NCBI GenBank assembly: GCA_029267795.1
Contig: JAJUHR010000141.1
Coordinates: 1 to 5,473 of the forward strand
DNA from: Planctomycetota bacterium
GTDB lineage: Bacteria; Planctomycetota; Phycisphaerae; Phycisphaerales; Phycisphaeraceae
DNA: 5,473 bases
Reading direction: 5' to 3'
Shown here in pieces: positions 5,359 to 5,473 of this stretch. The notes under the pieces are model-generated. The model was not told the DNA's origin, ran no database searches, and saw nothing but the letters and a program-made list of their open reading frames with translations. Both the position numbers and the translations under genes were made by a program. Position 1 is the first letter of the stretch; each line of letters starts with the position of its first letter.

Positions 5359-5473
5359 ATGTCGAAGGCCAGGGACTACCGCATCAAGCCGAGGACGAAA
5401 GTCGATCTGAGCAAGACCCCCGCGGACGACGACGGGGGGCTCCTGCGCGAACACGTCGAAGCCGAGCTGCCGG
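5359..5473 (+). CDS. Polyphosphate kinase 2 family protein, N-terminus (partial)
   Basis: Thirty-eight codons are visible before the window ends. The peptide opens MSKARDYRIKPRTKVDLSKT and continues with an acidic PADDDGG segment (residues 21-27). I recognise the arrangement Y-R-[IV]-K-P-x-[TS]-K-V-x-L-x-x-x-x-x-D-D-x-G-G as the N-terminal extension common in PPK2 enzymes of the class that phosphorylates nucleotides from polyphosphate. These cytoplasmic enzymes transfer phosphate between polyphosphate and AMP, ADP or GDP. The Walker A and lid motifs that would prove it lie outside the window. The upstream neighbour is divergent, so this gene has its own promoter. Confidence 0.7.
   Translation, partial: MSKARDYRIKPRTKVDLSKTPADDDGGLLREHVEAELP

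Noticed and set aside
1..5473. CRISPR array, insertion sequence, transposase, toxin-antitoxin or phage genes
   Set aside because: I saw no regularly spaced repeats, terminal inverted repeats with a transposase, or characteristic small gene pairs.

Overview
The window is high-GC bacterial DNA (G/C-rich third codon positions) holding three kinds of content: a biosynthetic cassette, a tRNA gene, and the edge of a housekeeping locus. I think the host is a planctomycete or a similar high-GC environmental bacterium. This rests on composition and gene character only, so the taxonomic call is weak.

Positions 1-2806 carry three plus-strand genes that read as one operon. They are the C-terminal end of an AMP-forming ligase or adenylation domain (1-132), a flavin-dependent halogenase (203-1492) and an acyl-CoA-dehydrogenase-fold flavoprotein (1655-2806). 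The dehydrogenase lacks the usual catalytic Glu of the Y-E-G-T motif (Ser367 here) and instead has a Glu at the helix-G position (Glu246). Isovaleryl-CoA dehydrogenase and long-chain acyl-CoA dehydrogenase use that position, and as far as I recall so do the carrier-protein-linked prolyl oxidases of pyrrole biosynthesis. Ligase plus halogenase plus this kind of dehydrogenase is the enzyme set that makes chlorinated or brominated pyrrolyl thioesters (PltF/PltA/PltE logic). The best reading is therefore a small halogenated natural-product pathway, possibly pyrrole-based, that begins upstream of the window. No carrier protein or thioesterase is visible here.

Positions 2807-2913 lie between convergent genes and contain a strong hairpin. 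The minus-strand gene at 2914-4044 encodes a dimeric class I O-methyltransferase, a plausible tailoring enzyme for the same product. Its leader region (4045-4470) is non-coding and contains an extended -10 element and a palindrome.

Positions 4471-4542 are tRNA-Thr(CGU) on the plus strand, with a promoter-like sequence just upstream. Beyond it is a minus-strand gene (4638-5228) for a conserved-looking but uncharacterised two-helix membrane protein. Divergent from that gene, the window ends in the first 38 codons of what looks like a PPK2-family polyphosphate kinase (5359 onward). This right-hand part looks like ordinary chromosome, so the biosynthetic cassette may end near the tRNA.
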